NCBI GenBank assembly: GCA_934196075.1
Contig: CAKPVW010000014.1
Location: forward strand, 1-41,010
Reading direction: 5' to 3'
Length of the DNA stretch: 41,010 nt
Origin: an uncultured Anaerovibrio sp.
GTDB taxonomy: Bacteria > Bacillota > Negativicutes > Selenomonadales > Selenomonadaceae
Shown here: in pieces, positions 1-8,695 of the stretch
Position numbering within the stretch: position 1 is the first letter of the stretch
Layout of the letters: each line of letters opens with the position of its first letter
Made by a program: the position numbers and the translations under genes
The notes under the pieces: generated by a model
Databases searched by the model: none
What the model saw: the letters and a program-made list of their open reading frames with translations, nothing else
Told to the model about the DNA's origin: nothing

Positions 1-366
1 TATCTTATTTACTGCCACAATAACAGGCTTTTTGGTATTCCGCAGCATACGGCCTACTTCCTCGTCAGCCGTAGTAAGGCCAGAGCGGCCATCTACCACA
101 AATACGATAACATCGGCTTCCTCCATGGCCACCAGAGCCTGCTGACGCATGGATTTGAGGATATGATCTGTGTCCTCAAATTCAATACCACCTGTATCTA
201 TCATGGTAAAGTTGTGATTCAGCCATTCGGCCTCCATATAAATGCGATCCCGGGTTACGCCCGGCATATCATCAACAATAGACACCCGTCTCTTGCCAAT
301 TTGGTTAAAAAGAGTAGACTTGCCCACATTTGGACGGCCTACAATAGCAACTATAGGCTTACTCAT
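1..366 (-). CDS. der: Ribosome assembly GTPase Der (EngA), N-terminal part
   Basis: Der is a double-GTPase-domain protein that binds the 50S subunit during its late assembly. Only the first 122 codons lie in the window; the 3' end is cut by the left edge. The translated start shows G1 (GRPNVGKST, residues 10-18), the switch/G2 region (MPGVTRD), G3 (DTGG) and the beginning of the G4 motif (VNK) at the cut, all typical of the first G domain. The ATG at 366-364 has a strong upstream GAGGAGG (about 375-381). It starts one base after the stop codon of the DUF512 gene, so the two are almost certainly co-transcribed and translationally coupled. The DUF512-der pairing is common in Firmicutes. Identity is secure; the second G domain and KH-like domain cannot be seen. 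Confidence 0.95.
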   Translation of the reverse strand, partial: MSKPIVAIVGRPNVGKSTLFNQIGKRRVSIVDDMPGVTRDRIYMEAEWLNHNFTMIDTGGIEFEDTDHILKSMRQQALVAMEEADVIVFVVDGRSGLTTADEEVGRMLRNTKKPVIVAVNKI

Positions 367-367
367 T

Positions 368-1789
368 TTACATTCCTCCTCTCTTGGTATAGGCTGCATT
401 GCTCTGCCACATATAGGCAGAATTGCCCGCACCTACACCGCTGTAGCTATGCCAATCTGTCAGGGCAGCATAAAAATCATTGCCCCCTGCCACGGTTTCC
501 ACCCGACAGGACAGTCTTTGGCAAAAGTCATCAAGACTCATATCATCTAAGAAAATATTATCACCGGTTCTCAGAGCTGATTCAGGAATCATAATGCCAT
601 CCACCTGCTTATCAATTCCCTGCAGGCTCTCCAGCATATCGTGAGCTGTCAGCAAACCGGAAACATTTACGGTGGTGCCAAAATGATTATTGTCCACTGG
701 CACCATAATTACCTCCACATTGGTGAGCTGCAGAGAATCCGCCAATCGCTTTAGCAATGGTTCAATAGAAGTGCCAGATACCACGGCCAATTTTGTAACA
801 TGCTGAGCAGTTTCAGACGCCATAACTGGCTTCTCACCACAAAATGCCTGGGCTTCCTCAGCCGCCATTTTAAAGTCCTCAATAAAGCTTCTAGCCAAGC
901 CAATGCCGTTATCTAGCTGGGGAAAGCCATCATAATATTCCGCTGGTGGCAAGGGCCTGCCAGACAGTAAATAAAATTCATCGGATAAATAGATAAAGGT
1001 TCTGCCATCCTTGGCCCGCTGACGGATTTGGTACTGCTCCACCTGATCCACCACCCGGCCAGCACTTTCCGCATCAAAGCTTTTCAGAGGATAGCAATCC
1101 TGACGGAATTTGGTAAGGCCAACCGGCACCACAGCCATGGACTGAGCATAGGGCTGTCTGTCCATGATATCCTGAATGGATCTATCCAGCTCCGGCCCGT
1201 CGTTCAAATCCCGGCATAGAACAATCTGAGTATGGTATTCCACATCGGCAGCCTCCAGCTTGTCCAGCTGACTCATAAGCCTATCGGCAGTTTTGCACCG
1301 CAGCATCTGCTTTCTCAGCTCAGGATTGGTACACTGCACTGATACAAAAAGGGGAGAAAGATGGTATTGCTTGATACGCTGAAAATCCCTGTCCACCATA
1401 TTGGTCAGAGTAATGAAATTGCCATACAAAAAGGACATGCGGTAATCATCATCCTTGATGTTCAAACTATCCCGCATATTAGGAGCTACCTGGTCTACAA
1501 AACAGAAGCAGCAGTTGTTGGCACAGTGCCTGATGCCATCAAAGACAGCAGATTCAAACTCCACACCTAGCTCCTCATCGTAATCCTTGTCAAATTCAAA
1601 CATTTCCTGCTGGCCGTCTGCATGCTCCACCAGCATCTCTACCTCTTCGCAGGCAAAAGCAAAGCTCACGTCTATAATATCCCGCAGCTTCATGCCGTTG
1701 ATTTCCAAAATCTTGTCTCCCGGAACCAGCTCCAGCTCCTCCGCTAGACTTCCCTCCGGTACTGTCAATATTTTACCATACATTTTCAT
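368..1789 (-). CDS. DUF512 protein with PDZ-like and radical-SAM-like regions
   Basis: This 473-residue protein belongs to the DUF512 family, which has no settled biochemical role. Residues 1-60 look like a PDZ-type domain ([20 protein letters not shown]). A cysteine cluster follows at C89, C93 and C96 with the CxxxCxxC spacing of radical SAM enzymes, with an extra C94. The middle and C-terminal parts match the family's long conserved body, with a late TGDNIFLDD motif. The gene sits directly upstream of der, a conserved neighbourhood in Firmicutes that has prompted suggestions of a ribosome- or envelope-related role, but that is inference. No strong ribosome binding site is visible; the nearest is GGAG about 15 nt upstream of the ATG at 1789. 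The preceding 113-nt gap holds a hairpin after rpsA. Confidence 0.9.
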   Translation of the reverse strand: MKMYGKILTVPEGSLAEELELVPGDKILEINGMKLRDIIDVSFAFACEEVEMLVEHADGQQEMFEFDKDYDEELGVEFESAVFDGIRHCANNCCFCFVDQVAPNMRDSLNIKDDDYRMSFLYGNFITLTNMVDRDFQRIKQYHLSPLFVSVQCTNPELRKQMLRCKTADRLMSQLDKLEAADVEYHTQIVLCRDLNDGPELDRSIQDIMDRQPYAQSMAVVPVGLTKFRQDCYPLKSFDAESAGRVVDQVEQYQIRQRAKDGRTFIYLSDEFYLLSGRPLPPAEYYDGFPQLDNGIGLARSFIEDFKMAAEEAQAFCGEKPVMASETAQHVTKLAVVSGTSIEPLLKRLADSLQLTNVEVIMVPVDNNHFGTTVNVSGLLTAHDMLESLQGIDKQVDGIMIPESALRTGDNIFLDDMSLDDFCQRLSCRVETVAGGNDFYAALTDWHSYSGVGAGNSAYMWQSNAAYTKRGGM

Positions 1790-1847
1790 TGCTTACTATA
1801 TCTTCTCCTGCCGACTCTATCTGCCTGCACTATTTTCTAACTGTAAA

Positions 1848-1875
1848 TAAGGAGTGATGTTACCACCACTCCTTA
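1848..1875 (-). other. Hairpin after rpsA, possible weak terminator or processing stem
   Basis: A 9-bp perfect stem (1848-1856 with 1867-1875) and 10-nt loop lies 28 nt after the rpsA stop. On the minus strand it is followed by TTTACAG, not a run of U, so it is a poor intrinsic terminator. It may protect the rpsA 3' end or cause partial termination before the DUF512-der pair. Confidence 0.45.
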
Positions 1876-1902
1876 CATAAAAATCTTTGTTTTTAGCAGT
1901 TA

Positions 1903-2988
1903 TTACTCTGCAGCTTCACCATTGTTAGCCTTGGTAATGCTGAGGGAAATACGCTTTCTCTTCATATCGATGTGAAGAATCTTTACATTAACCTTCTGGT
2001 TCAGCTCAACAGCCTCGTCAGCACGGTTGATGCGCTTGGTTGCCAGCTCGCCCATAGGAATCAGGCCATCAAAGCCAGGCTCAATCTCCATGAATGCACC
2101 AAAATCGGTGAGCTTAATGATAGTACCGCTGATAATGGAACCCTCAGTGTACTTCTCAGCCTTCTCCAACCATGGATCTGGCATAGTCTCCTTAACGGAG
2201 AGGGAAATACGGCCAGCCTCAGGATCGATATTCTTAACCTTAACCTGAAGAACCTGACCTTCCTGCAGAACATCAGCAGGCTTCTTTACACGGCTCCAAG
2301 ACAGATCGGAAATATGAGCCAAACCGTCTACGCCACCGATATCGATGAATGCACCATAATCTACCAGACGCTTTACAGTACCCTCAACTACATCACCCTC
2401 GTGAATAGTCTCAAATACCTTAGCGCGGTTAGCCTCACGCTCAGTCTCCAGAACCTGACGGCGGGACAGAACGAGACGCTGCTTGCGGATATCCAGCTCC
2501 AGTGGCAGAGCCTTTACGGTCTGACCAACATAGCTCTCCAGATCCTTTACATAGTGCAGATCTACCTGGGATGCAGGAATGAATGCGCGTACACCCATTA
2601 CACGAGCAACCAAACCGCCCTTAACAACCTGAGTAATCTCAGCATCAACAGGCTCAGCCTTCTCTACAATGCCATCCAGTTCCTTCCAGCAAGCAAGGCG
2701 ATCAGCCTTTACCTTGGAAACAACCAGACCGTTCTCGCCGCCCTTGGAAACAACCAGAACTTCGATAACATCGTCAACCTTTACAACATCCTTAGCAGAC
2801 TCAGGGGCTGGATCAGCCAACTCGTACTTTGCAATAGGAACATCGTTCTTATTGCCCTTGATATTTACAATAGCTTCGTTGTCATTTACTGCAACTACTA
2901 AAGCATCTACCAAATCGTGCTCATTTATCTCCTTAATAGATTCTTCCTCAGCTGCTAACAGAGCTTCCATGTTCATTTCTTCTGACAC
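1903..2988 (-). CDS. rpsA: Ribosomal protein S1-like protein with four S1 domains
   Basis: This protein binds mRNA on the 30S subunit. The 361 residues contain four S1/OB-fold repeats at roughly 20-92, 107-180, 195-268 and 281-352. The third and fourth are the most canonical (VDYGAFIDIGGVDGLAHISD; TDFGAFMEIEPGFDGLIPMG). Firmicutes S1 proteins commonly have four domains rather than the six of E. coli. The start given is a GTG that follows AAGGAGG by 11 nt inside the ispH end. An ATG four codons later overlaps the ispH stop as ATGA and is an alternative. The reading frame is -1 relative to ispH and overlaps it by 16 nt. In many clostridia and Negativicutes these two proteins are one fused polypeptide; here they are separate frames. 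Confidence 0.93.
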   Translation of the reverse strand: MSEEMNMEALLAAEEESIKEINEHDLVDALVVAVNDNEAIVNIKGNKNDVPIAKYELADPAPESAKDVVKVDDVIEVLVVSKGGENGLVVSKVKADRLACWKELDGIVEKAEPVDAEITQVVKGGLVARVMGVRAFIPASQVDLHYVKDLESYVGQTVKALPLELDIRKQRLVLSRRQVLETEREANRAKVFETIHEGDVVEGTVKRLVDYGAFIDIGGVDGLAHISDLSWSRVKKPADVLQEGQVLQVKVKNIDPEAGRISLSVKETMPDPWLEKAEKYTEGSIISGTIIKLTDFGAFMEIEPGFDGLIPMGELATKRINRADEAVELNQKVNVKILHIDMKRKRISLSITKANNGEAAE

Positions 2989-3809
2989 TTCTCGTAAACC
3001 TCCTTGATAATCCAGTCAGGTGTAGACGCACCTGCTGTAATACCAATTTTTTTTATTGTAGCAAACCATTCGTCACAAACCTCTTCAGCTGTTTCGATAT
3101 GGTATGTTTTACACTTCTCGGCACAAAGCTGGGCTAACTTTGTGGTATTGGCACTATTGCGCCCTCCTACTACAATCATCATATCAACCTGACCTGCCAG
3201 CTCTACAGCTGCTGTCTGACGCTGATCTGTAGCAGTGCATATAGTCCTCAGAATTCTTATATCTGATGATTTGCCCAACATGATGGACACAATTTTCTTG
3301 AATTTGACCCCTGAAAAGGTGGTTTGTGACACTATGCCCAATCTGCCATATCGTGGCAAAGCCTCAGCTTCAACCTCAGTATTGACTGCCACTGCACCTT
3401 CCCCAGCCCACTCAAGAATACTGCGTACCTCAGGATGATTTCTATCGCCTACAATAACTACTTTGTACCCATTCTCTGCCAATTGCTTAGCAGCACTCTG
3501 AGCCTTTCTCACATGGGGACAGGTGGCATCCACCAAGCCCAATCCCTTTTCCTCAATCTTGGCATAAACCTGAGGCCCTACACCATGAGAACGGACAATT
3601 ACTGTACCAGCATCAATCTCATCCAGTGATTCAATTTTGCCAATTCCCTCCTCTGCCAGCCTGGCTACCATCTGTGGGTTGTGGATAATCGACCCTAGAG
3701 TATAGGAACAGGCATCAGGGGAAACAGAATCCTCAGCCAGCTGAATCGCTCTCTTCACTCCATAACAGAAGCCAAGATTTTCCGCTAAATAAACCTCCAA
3801 AACTGTCAC
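2973..3809 (-). CDS. ispH: 4-hydroxy-3-methylbut-2-enyl diphosphate reductase
   Basis: IspH is the last enzyme of the MEP isoprenoid pathway. It reduces HMBPP to IPP and DMAPP with a [4Fe-4S] cluster in the cytoplasm. The three cluster cysteines are visible: C15 (GFCYGVKRA), C97 (DATCPHVRKAQ) and C191 (RTICTATDQRQ). Substrate-binding histidines are present at H43 (IIHNPQ), H75 (RSHGVGP) and H125 (DRNHPEV), and GGRNSANTTKL is the late Ser/Asn motif. Length (278 aa) is normal for the stand-alone enzyme. The first start is GTG at 3809-3807. TTG at 3800-3798 fits better with the upstream GAGGTG and with the usual family N-terminus. ispE, another MEP gene, lies at the far right of the window, but no other pathway gene is adjacent. 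The gene's 3' end overlaps rpsA by 16 nt. Confidence 0.96.
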   Translation of the reverse strand: MTVLEVYLAENLGFCYGVKRAIQLAEDSVSPDACSYTLGSIIHNPQMVARLAEEGIGKIESLDEIDAGTVIVRSHGVGPQVYAKIEEKGLGLVDATCPHVRKAQSAAKQLAENGYKVVIVGDRNHPEVRSILEWAGEGAVAVNTEVEAEALPRYGRLGIVSQTTFSGVKFKKIVSIMLGKSSDIRILRTICTATDQRQTAAVELAGQVDMMIVVGGRNSANTTKLAQLCAEKCKTYHIETAEEVCDEWFATIKKIGITAGASTPDWIIKEVYEKCQKK

Positions 3810-3850
3810 CTCAAATACAGATTAGAAATTGTTACTCAAAACACTCTGCC

Positions 3851-3859
3851 ATTATACCA
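3851..3859 (-). promoter_or_regulatory. Extended -10 promoter for ispH-rpsA
   Basis: On the minus strand the sequence reads TGG-TATAAT (TATAAT at 3856-3851), a consensus extended -10 element. No good -35 lies 17 nt upstream, which is typical of extended -10 promoters. It lies about 40 nt upstream of ispH and gives the ispH-rpsA-DUF512-der group its own start inside the larger block. The 115-bp gap around it is AT-rich. Confidence 0.6.
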
Positions 3860-3924
3860 TGAATTTTTATTATTGGCTATGCAAATTTTGTAAAATTATA
3901 GTTTTTTTGTGAAAAAATTTCTTT

Positions 3925-4521
3925 TTAGCCATTTTTGTCCAGCAAATCCTGTACCTTGGCCATGATATCATTGGCAAATTCTGCCAAGGCTTCCTTGTCA
4001 TTATGCTTGCCCTGAAAATACATTGGCTCACCAAAAATTATTTTTATCTGAGGCAGCAAACTTCCCTGCTGAAAAATTTTATTGGTATTGATAATAGCAG
4101 TTGGCACTACTGGAACCTTGCCCATAGCAGCCAACAGGGCTACACCAGATTCTGCCTTGCCCATTTTGCCAGTTTTGCTGCGATGGCCTTCAGGAAAAAC
4201 ACCTAGGCACAGTCCCTGTTTGAGAATTCCTAAGGCAGTTTTGATAGCTCCTCTATCTGCCGCCCCACGCTTGACAGGAAAGGCATAGAGACTGCTGATA
4301 ACTGCACCAGCAATAGCAGGCTTAAACAGCTCTTCCTTGGCCATATAAGCCACTGGACGAGGCATATAGGTGCCAACCATAGGCGGATCCCAATTACTCA
4401 AATGATTGGCTGCCATAATCATGCCGCCAGTCATAGGTACATTTTCCTTGCCCAAAATCTTAGGCCTAAACAAAATACCAAAGATAATTTGCAGGACAAA
4501 TCTTAAAACCTTATAAAACAT
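3925..4521 (-). CDS. plsC: 1-acyl-sn-glycerol-3-phosphate acyltransferase (PlsC family)
   Basis: This enzyme acylates lysophosphatidic acid to phosphatidic acid at the cytoplasmic membrane. The 198-residue protein has the HxxxxD catalytic motif at 40-45 (NHLSNWDPP) and the EGxRS motif at 111-115 (FPEGHRSKTG), with VPVVPTAI later. A hydrophobic N-terminus (VLRFVLQIIFGILF) likely anchors it. I chose ATG 4521 because AAGGAGA precedes it. The frame extends upstream for 22 more codons, but these resemble no acyltransferase N-terminus. The gene follows cmk by 79 nt on the same strand. The cmk-plsC-ispH-rpsA order is common in Firmicutes. Confidence 0.93.
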   Translation of the reverse strand: MFYKVLRFVLQIIFGILFRPKILGKENVPMTGGMIMAANHLSNWDPPMVGTYMPRPVAYMAKEELFKPAIAGAVISSLYAFPVKRGAADRGAIKTALGILKQGLCLGVFPEGHRSKTGKMGKAESGVALLAAMGKVPVVPTAIINTNKIFQQGSLLPQIKIIFGEPMYFQGKHNDKEALAEFANDIMAKVQDLLDKNG

Positions 4522-4600
4522 TTTCTCTCCTTCGTTGCTGAAAGTTGTAATCCCGCTATGAGCCCATAAGGTGCCTAGCGGCTCCAAAAAAGAATTTTAT

Positions 4601-5263
4601 TTAGGGTTTTTTACATTTTGCCACAATAGCAGCCACAACTTCTTCAATATTCATATGACTGGTGTCCAAAAGTTCTGCATCTGGTGCCTGTACCAGAGGA
4701 GAAATTTTTCTTTCACTATCTGCCTTGTCTCTGGCTGCAATATCCTTCTGCAATTCCTCCAGCTTCACATCATAGCCTTTGGCCTGCATTTCCTTGAATC
4801 GGCGGCGTGCCCTTTCCTCAATGGACGCCGTAAGGAAAATCTTTACATTGGCGTTGGGAAGCACACTGGTGGCAATATCCCGGCCGTCCATCAATACATC
4901 GCCCTGGCTTGCCATCTGACGCTGCAGCTCCACCATTTTGCATCTCACAGGCCCCAAAGCCGCTACCTGAGACACAATGGCTGTTACCTCTGGTGTACGA
5001 ATCTGTCCTGTTACATCGGTACCATCTACCTTGACCTGAGTTTTGCCCCCAATATAGGACAGCTCCACCTTGATATCCTTGACTACATCCTTTATCAGTT
5101 CATCTGTGACCGGTTTCTTGGTCTGTAGGGTTTTCCAAGCCACAGCTCTGTACATAGCACCAGTATCAATATAGGTGCAGTTCAGTTCCTTGGCTGCCAG
5201 CTGAGCTACTGTACTTTTGCCTGCTCCCGCAGGACCATCAATTGCCACAACAAGATTACTCAT
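4601..5263 (-). CDS. cmk: Cytidylate kinase
   Basis: Cmk phosphorylates CMP and dCMP to the diphosphates for nucleic acid and phospholipid precursor supply. The P-loop GPAGAGKS is at residues 10-17. YIDTGAMYRAVAW is the NMP-binding start, and DGRDIATSVLPNA and RARRRFKEM are the CMP-binding and lid regions. Length (220 aa) is normal. Two in-frame ATGs lie close together. The GGGAGG Shine-Dalgarno directly abuts the upstream one (5269) and is 6 nt from the second (5263), so the second is chosen. It follows aroA by 21 nt. Confidence 0.96.
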   Translation of the reverse strand: MSNLVVAIDGPAGAGKSTVAQLAAKELNCTYIDTGAMYRAVAWKTLQTKKPVTDELIKDVVKDIKVELSYIGGKTQVKVDGTDVTGQIRTPEVTAIVSQVAALGPVRCKMVELQRQMASQGDVLMDGRDIATSVLPNANVKIFLTASIEERARRRFKEMQAKGYDVKLEELQKDIAARDKADSERKISPLVQAPDAELLDTSHMNIEEVVAAIVAKCKKP

Positions 5264-5284
5264 AATCATCCTCCCTTATCGATT

Positions 5285-6589
5285 TTATTTATACAGACGA
5301 TTCATTTCCTCATAAAAGCTTGGGTAGGAAATATCAATGCAGTCAGGCTTTTCAATCTCCACCCCTTGACCAGCCATGCCAGCTACCGCCAAGGTCATGG
5401 CTATGCGGTGATCATCATAGCTGAAGCAGGTACCCTGCTGCCAATTCTCTGAGGAAGCCCCCTGAATAATCAATCCATCCTCTGTGGCCTCAATACAAGG
5501 ACACAGCTTGTTAAACTGGTCGCTAATAGCCTGAATGCGGTCTGTTTCCTTTACTCTCAGCTCTCCAGCTCCAGTAATCACAGTTTTGCCTTCAGCCAGC
5601 ATAGCTGCCACAGTCAAAACAGGAATTTCGTCAATAAGGCGAGGCATGATATCTGCCCCAAAGCTGGTACCATGCAGCTTGGCACTGCGCACCAAGATAT
5701 CTGCCGCTGGCTCGCTGCCGCTGCAGCGCTGATTCTGCAGGGTGATATCTGCCCCCATGGCCTCTAAAACATCCAAAATACCAGTACGGGTAGGATTGAT
5801 ACCTACATTTTTCAGCAAAAGTTCACTATCAGGAATGACCGAAGCAGCTACCAACCAAAAGGCAGCCGAACTAATATCTCCCGGTACAACAATTTCTTCT
5901 GGAGCAGTTAGTTTGTCCTGAGGCTCAATGCTAATAGCCGTTCCCTGATAGTCCAGTTTAACCCCAAAGGACTCCAGCATCAGCTCTGTATGATTGCGGG
6001 AGGTATATGGCTCCACCACAGTAGTTGTTCCCTGAGCGAAAAGCCCCGCCAGCAAAATAGCTGACTTGACCTGAGCACTAGCCACTGGCATATCATAGGT
6101 AATGCCCTTGAGAGCCTGAGCTGACGGCACTATGGTGATAGGCAATCTGGTGTTTTCTGCCCGGCCCACAATATTGGCCCCCATCATGGATAATGGCTTG
6201 ATAACCCGGCCCATAGGGCGCTTTTGCAGAGAGCTGTCACCAGTAAATACAGAAACGAATTTCTGAGGTGCCAGCATCCCCATCATCAAACGCAGGGTAG
6301 TGCCAGAATTGCCTGCATCCAGCACGGTGGCAGGCTCCTGCAAACCATGAAGTCCATTGCCCTTGACAATCAGCTCCGTAGGACTCAGAAAATCTACCTG
6401 TGCCCCCAATGCCTTCATAACCCCTGCCGTTGACAAGCAGTCGGCAGAAGGCAGGAAATTAGTAATATGCACAGGAGTATCACCCAAAGCTGCAAACATA
6501 ACACTGCGGTGAGATACGGATTTGTCTCCAGGAATTACTAGCTCCCCTCGCAAGCCATGAGAGATTTTTTCAATAATTTTATTTGCCAT
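5285..6589 (-). CDS. aroA: 3-phosphoshikimate 1-carboxyvinyltransferase (EPSP synthase)
   Basis: AroA transfers enolpyruvyl from PEP to shikimate-3-phosphate, the sixth step of chorismate synthesis. The 434-residue protein shows PGDKSVSHR (K23, S24), LDAGNSGTTLRLMMG (PEP-binding loop), KRPMGRVIKPL, MPRLIDEIPVLTVAA (catalytic Asp region), ELRVKETDRI and DDHRIAMTLAVAG. All are hallmark motifs in the expected order. ATG 6589 is chosen because AGGAG sits 8 nt upstream; the slightly longer TTG start would be too close to that site. No other aro gene is adjacent, but chorismate leads to pABA used by FolP in the same block. Confidence 0.96.
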   Translation of the reverse strand: MANKIIEKISHGLRGELVIPGDKSVSHRSVMFAALGDTPVHITNFLPSADCLSTAGVMKALGAQVDFLSPTELIVKGNGLHGLQEPATVLDAGNSGTTLRLMMGMLAPQKFVSVFTGDSSLQKRPMGRVIKPLSMMGANIVGRAENTRLPITIVPSAQALKGITYDMPVASAQVKSAILLAGLFAQGTTTVVEPYTSRNHTELMLESFGVKLDYQGTAISIEPQDKLTAPEEIVVPGDISSAAFWLVAASVIPDSELLLKNVGINPTRTGILDVLEAMGADITLQNQRCSGSEPAADILVRSAKLHGTSFGADIMPRLIDEIPVLTVAAMLAEGKTVITGAGELRVKETDRIQAISDQFNKLCPCIEATEDGLIIQGASSENWQQGTCFSYDDHRIAMTLAVAGMAGQGVEIEKPDCIDISYPSFYEEMNRLYK

Positions 6590-6604
6590 ATGCAAAGCTC
6601 CTTT

Positions 6605-7915
6605 TTAATTATTCCAAACGCTCCAATTACCAGCAGCAGCCCCCATAGAAAAGGCTGCCTGTAAATTGTAGCCACCAGTATATCCATCAATATCCAAAGT
6701 TTCACCAGCAAAATATAAGCCCTTGACCAGCTTTGACTCCATGGTTTTGGGGTCTATTTCCTTCACATCAACACCGCCTGCTGTAACAATGGCCTCAGCA
6801 ATAGGACGGGTACCGCTAATAATCATGGGCAATCCCTTGAGAATGGAGGCCAAATTACGGCGTTCCTCTCTGGTAATGGTGTGAACTGGTCTATCCGGCT
6901 TGAGGTAAGCTGCGTCCAGCACCGGCTCTATCAATCTGCCCGGCAGCAAATCCCGCATACCATTTTTGATTTCCTTGTTTTGATATTTCTCAAAATCCCG
7001 CAGAAGTCGGGCATCCAGCTGTTCCATAGTAAGGGCTGGCTTCAAATCCAATTCTAATTCTACAAAATCCCCCTGATTAAGCAGCTGTGCCGCCTGCCGG
7101 CTGAGGGATAAAACAATAGGCCCGCTAACGCCAAAATGGGTGAAAAGCATTTCACCAAACATATAAGAAACTTTTTTTCCTTCAGCCAGGAGAGTAGCTC
7201 TGACATTTTTCAGGGCCAACCCCTGCAGCTCCTTGACCCATTCGTCCTCAGTTTCCAAGGGTACCAAGGCAGGCAGCTGCTTCACCACATGGTGCCCCAA
7301 CATTGCCGCCCAGCGGCTGCCATCCCCGGTAGAGCCTGTGCCGGGATAGGACATACCACCAGTAGCTACAATAACACTATCTCCATGGTACTCTCGACCA
7401 TCAGATAGTCTTACGCCTACAGCTTTTTTGCCCTGAGTATCAGCAGCTTCTAGAGAATTTTCAGTCTCCGCCGTAGTCAGTTTTTCAGCCTGATTGGTGA
7501 GAATCTCCGCCACTCTAGCATCTGTCACCAGCTTGACACCTAATTCATGGAGCTGAAGCACCATGGCATCCACCACATCAGCGGCTTTGTCACTAACAGG
7601 AAAAACTCTGCCTCCCCGCTCTACCTTGGTAGGCACCCCCAAGGTCTGGAAAAACAATTGCACATCCTCATTGTCATAGGCCTTGAGACAGCTATAAAGG
7701 AATTTGCCATTCCCCGGTATATTGCGAATCAACTCCTGCTTATCTGCCACATTGGTAATATTGCAGCGTCCCTTGCCTGTAATCAGCATTTTCTTGCCGG
7801 GACGATTCATTTTTTCCAGTAGAACAACCTCAGCTCCATTCTCTGCTGCCTTGATTGCCGCCATCATACCTGCAGGACCAGCTCCAACTACAATAACTCT
7901 ATCTGCATTTTCCAT
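6605..7915 (-). CDS. NAD(P)/FAD-dependent oxidoreductase, HI0933/BaiN family
   Basis: This is a flavoprotein of the HI0933/YhiN/BaiN family. The physiological substrate is generally unknown, although one clostridial member acts in bile-acid metabolism. The Rossmann FAD motif GAGPAGMMAA is at residues 11-20, LLEKMNRPGKKMLITGKGRC follows as the family signature, and VIVATGGMSYPGTGSTGDG is the second nucleotide-binding element. The C-terminus has AGETLDIDGYTGGYNLQ-AFSMG, typical of the family. The frame stays open 68 codons upstream into the pseudouridine synthase gene, but that part is antisense-like. ATG 7915 places the FAD motif at the usual position and leaves 2 nt after the upstream stop. 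Assigning an exact reaction is not possible from sequence. Confidence 0.88.
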   Translation of the reverse strand: MENADRVIVVGAGPAGMMAAIKAAENGAEVVLLEKMNRPGKKMLITGKGRCNITNVADKQELIRNIPGNGKFLYSCLKAYDNEDVQLFFQTLGVPTKVERGGRVFPVSDKAADVVDAMVLQLHELGVKLVTDARVAEILTNQAEKLTTAETENSLEAADTQGKKAVGVRLSDGREYHGDSVIVATGGMSYPGTGSTGDGSRWAAMLGHHVVKQLPALVPLETEDEWVKELQGLALKNVRATLLAEGKKVSYMFGEMLFTHFGVSGPIVLSLSRQAAQLLNQGDFVELELDLKPALTMEQLDARLLRDFEKYQNKEIKNGMRDLLPGRLIEPVLDAAYLKPDRPVHTITREERRNLASILKGLPMIISGTRPIAEAIVTAGGVDVKEIDPKTMESKLVKGLYFAGETLDIDGYTGGYNLQAAFSMGAAAGNWSVWNN

Positions 7916-7917
7916 AA

Positions 7918-8649
7918 TTATTTTTGCACTCCTGCCAATTTTTTCAATGCTGTAATTTCCTCCTGAGTCAGCTCCCGATAGGCACCCAATTCCACTCCCT
8001 GAAGGGTAAGACCTGCAAAGCTTGTACGCCGCAGCTTGAGCACCTTGTGTCCCACAGCCTGCAGCATACGCCTTACCTGACGATTGCGTCCCTCGTGGAT
8101 GGTAAGCTGTACCAGACAAGAGCTATGGTCCTTAGCTTGCTTGAGAAGCTTTACCTTGGCCGGAGCCGTCATGCCATCCTCCAGCAAAATTCCCTCCGCC
8201 AGCTTTTGCAGCTGTCCCTGCTTCACTACGCCCTGAGCCTGAGCCACATAGGTTTTATTGATTTCATAGCTAGGATGAAGCAATCCATTCATCATTTCAC
8301 CGTCGTTGGTCAAAATCAACAATCCCTCGGTATCATAGTCCAAACGACCCACAGGATAAATATACTCCTTTACCTTTGGCAAAAGATCTAGCACAGTTTT
8401 GCGGTCTCTATCATCCTTCACAGCCGATATATAACCCTGAGGCTTGTTTAACAGAAAATACAATCTAGGCACCTGCAATTTCAGCACCTGACCATCAATA
8501 GCAATTTCATCCCGACCAAATTCTGCCTGAACTCCCAATTCCGTTACTACCTGTCCATTGAGCTGAACCCGACCAGATAAAATCATTCTCTCAGCCTCCC
8601 GACGAGAAGCTGCTCCCGCCCGACTGATAATCTTCTGTAAACGCTCCAT
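7918..8649 (-). CDS. rluB: RsuA/RluB-family pseudouridine synthase
   Basis: This enzyme isomerises a uridine in rRNA, most likely in 23S rRNA if RluB-like. An S4 RNA-binding domain occupies residues 1-60 (RLQKIISRAGAASRREAER). The catalytic motif GRLDYDTEGLLILTNDG has the nucleophilic Asp at about 104. RNRQVRRMLQAVGH and LRRTSFAG are conserved late motifs. ATG 8649 is used because GAGGTG lies 5 nt upstream; the longer start at 8661 is a TTG overlapping that site. Firmicutes members usually act as RluB, but RluB, RsuA, RluE and RluF cannot be separated by eye. The gene closely precedes the FAD oxidoreductase. Confidence 0.87.
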   Translation of the reverse strand: MERLQKIISRAGAASRREAERMILSGRVQLNGQVVTELGVQAEFGRDEIAIDGQVLKLQVPRLYFLLNKPQGYISAVKDDRDRKTVLDLLPKVKEYIYPVGRLDYDTEGLLILTNDGEMMNGLLHPSYEINKTYVAQAQGVVKQGQLQKLAEGILLEDGMTAPAKVKLLKQAKDHSSCLVQLTIHEGRNRQVRRMLQAVGHKVLKLRRTSFAGLTLQGVELGAYRELTQEEITALKKLAGVQK

Positions 8650-8695
8650 ATTACACCTCAAAAATTAATATTTAGAGTTAGCTGCCATGGCTATA

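Noticed and set aside
1972..2901. Long plus-strand frame opposite rpsA
   Set aside because: It is antisense to a clear S1 gene with four domains, with no ribosome binding site and no recognisable motif.
7918..8119. N-terminal extension of the FAD oxidoreductase into the pseudouridine synthase gene
   Set aside because: It would put 68 odd residues before the FAD-binding motif; the ATG at 7915 gives the normal family start.
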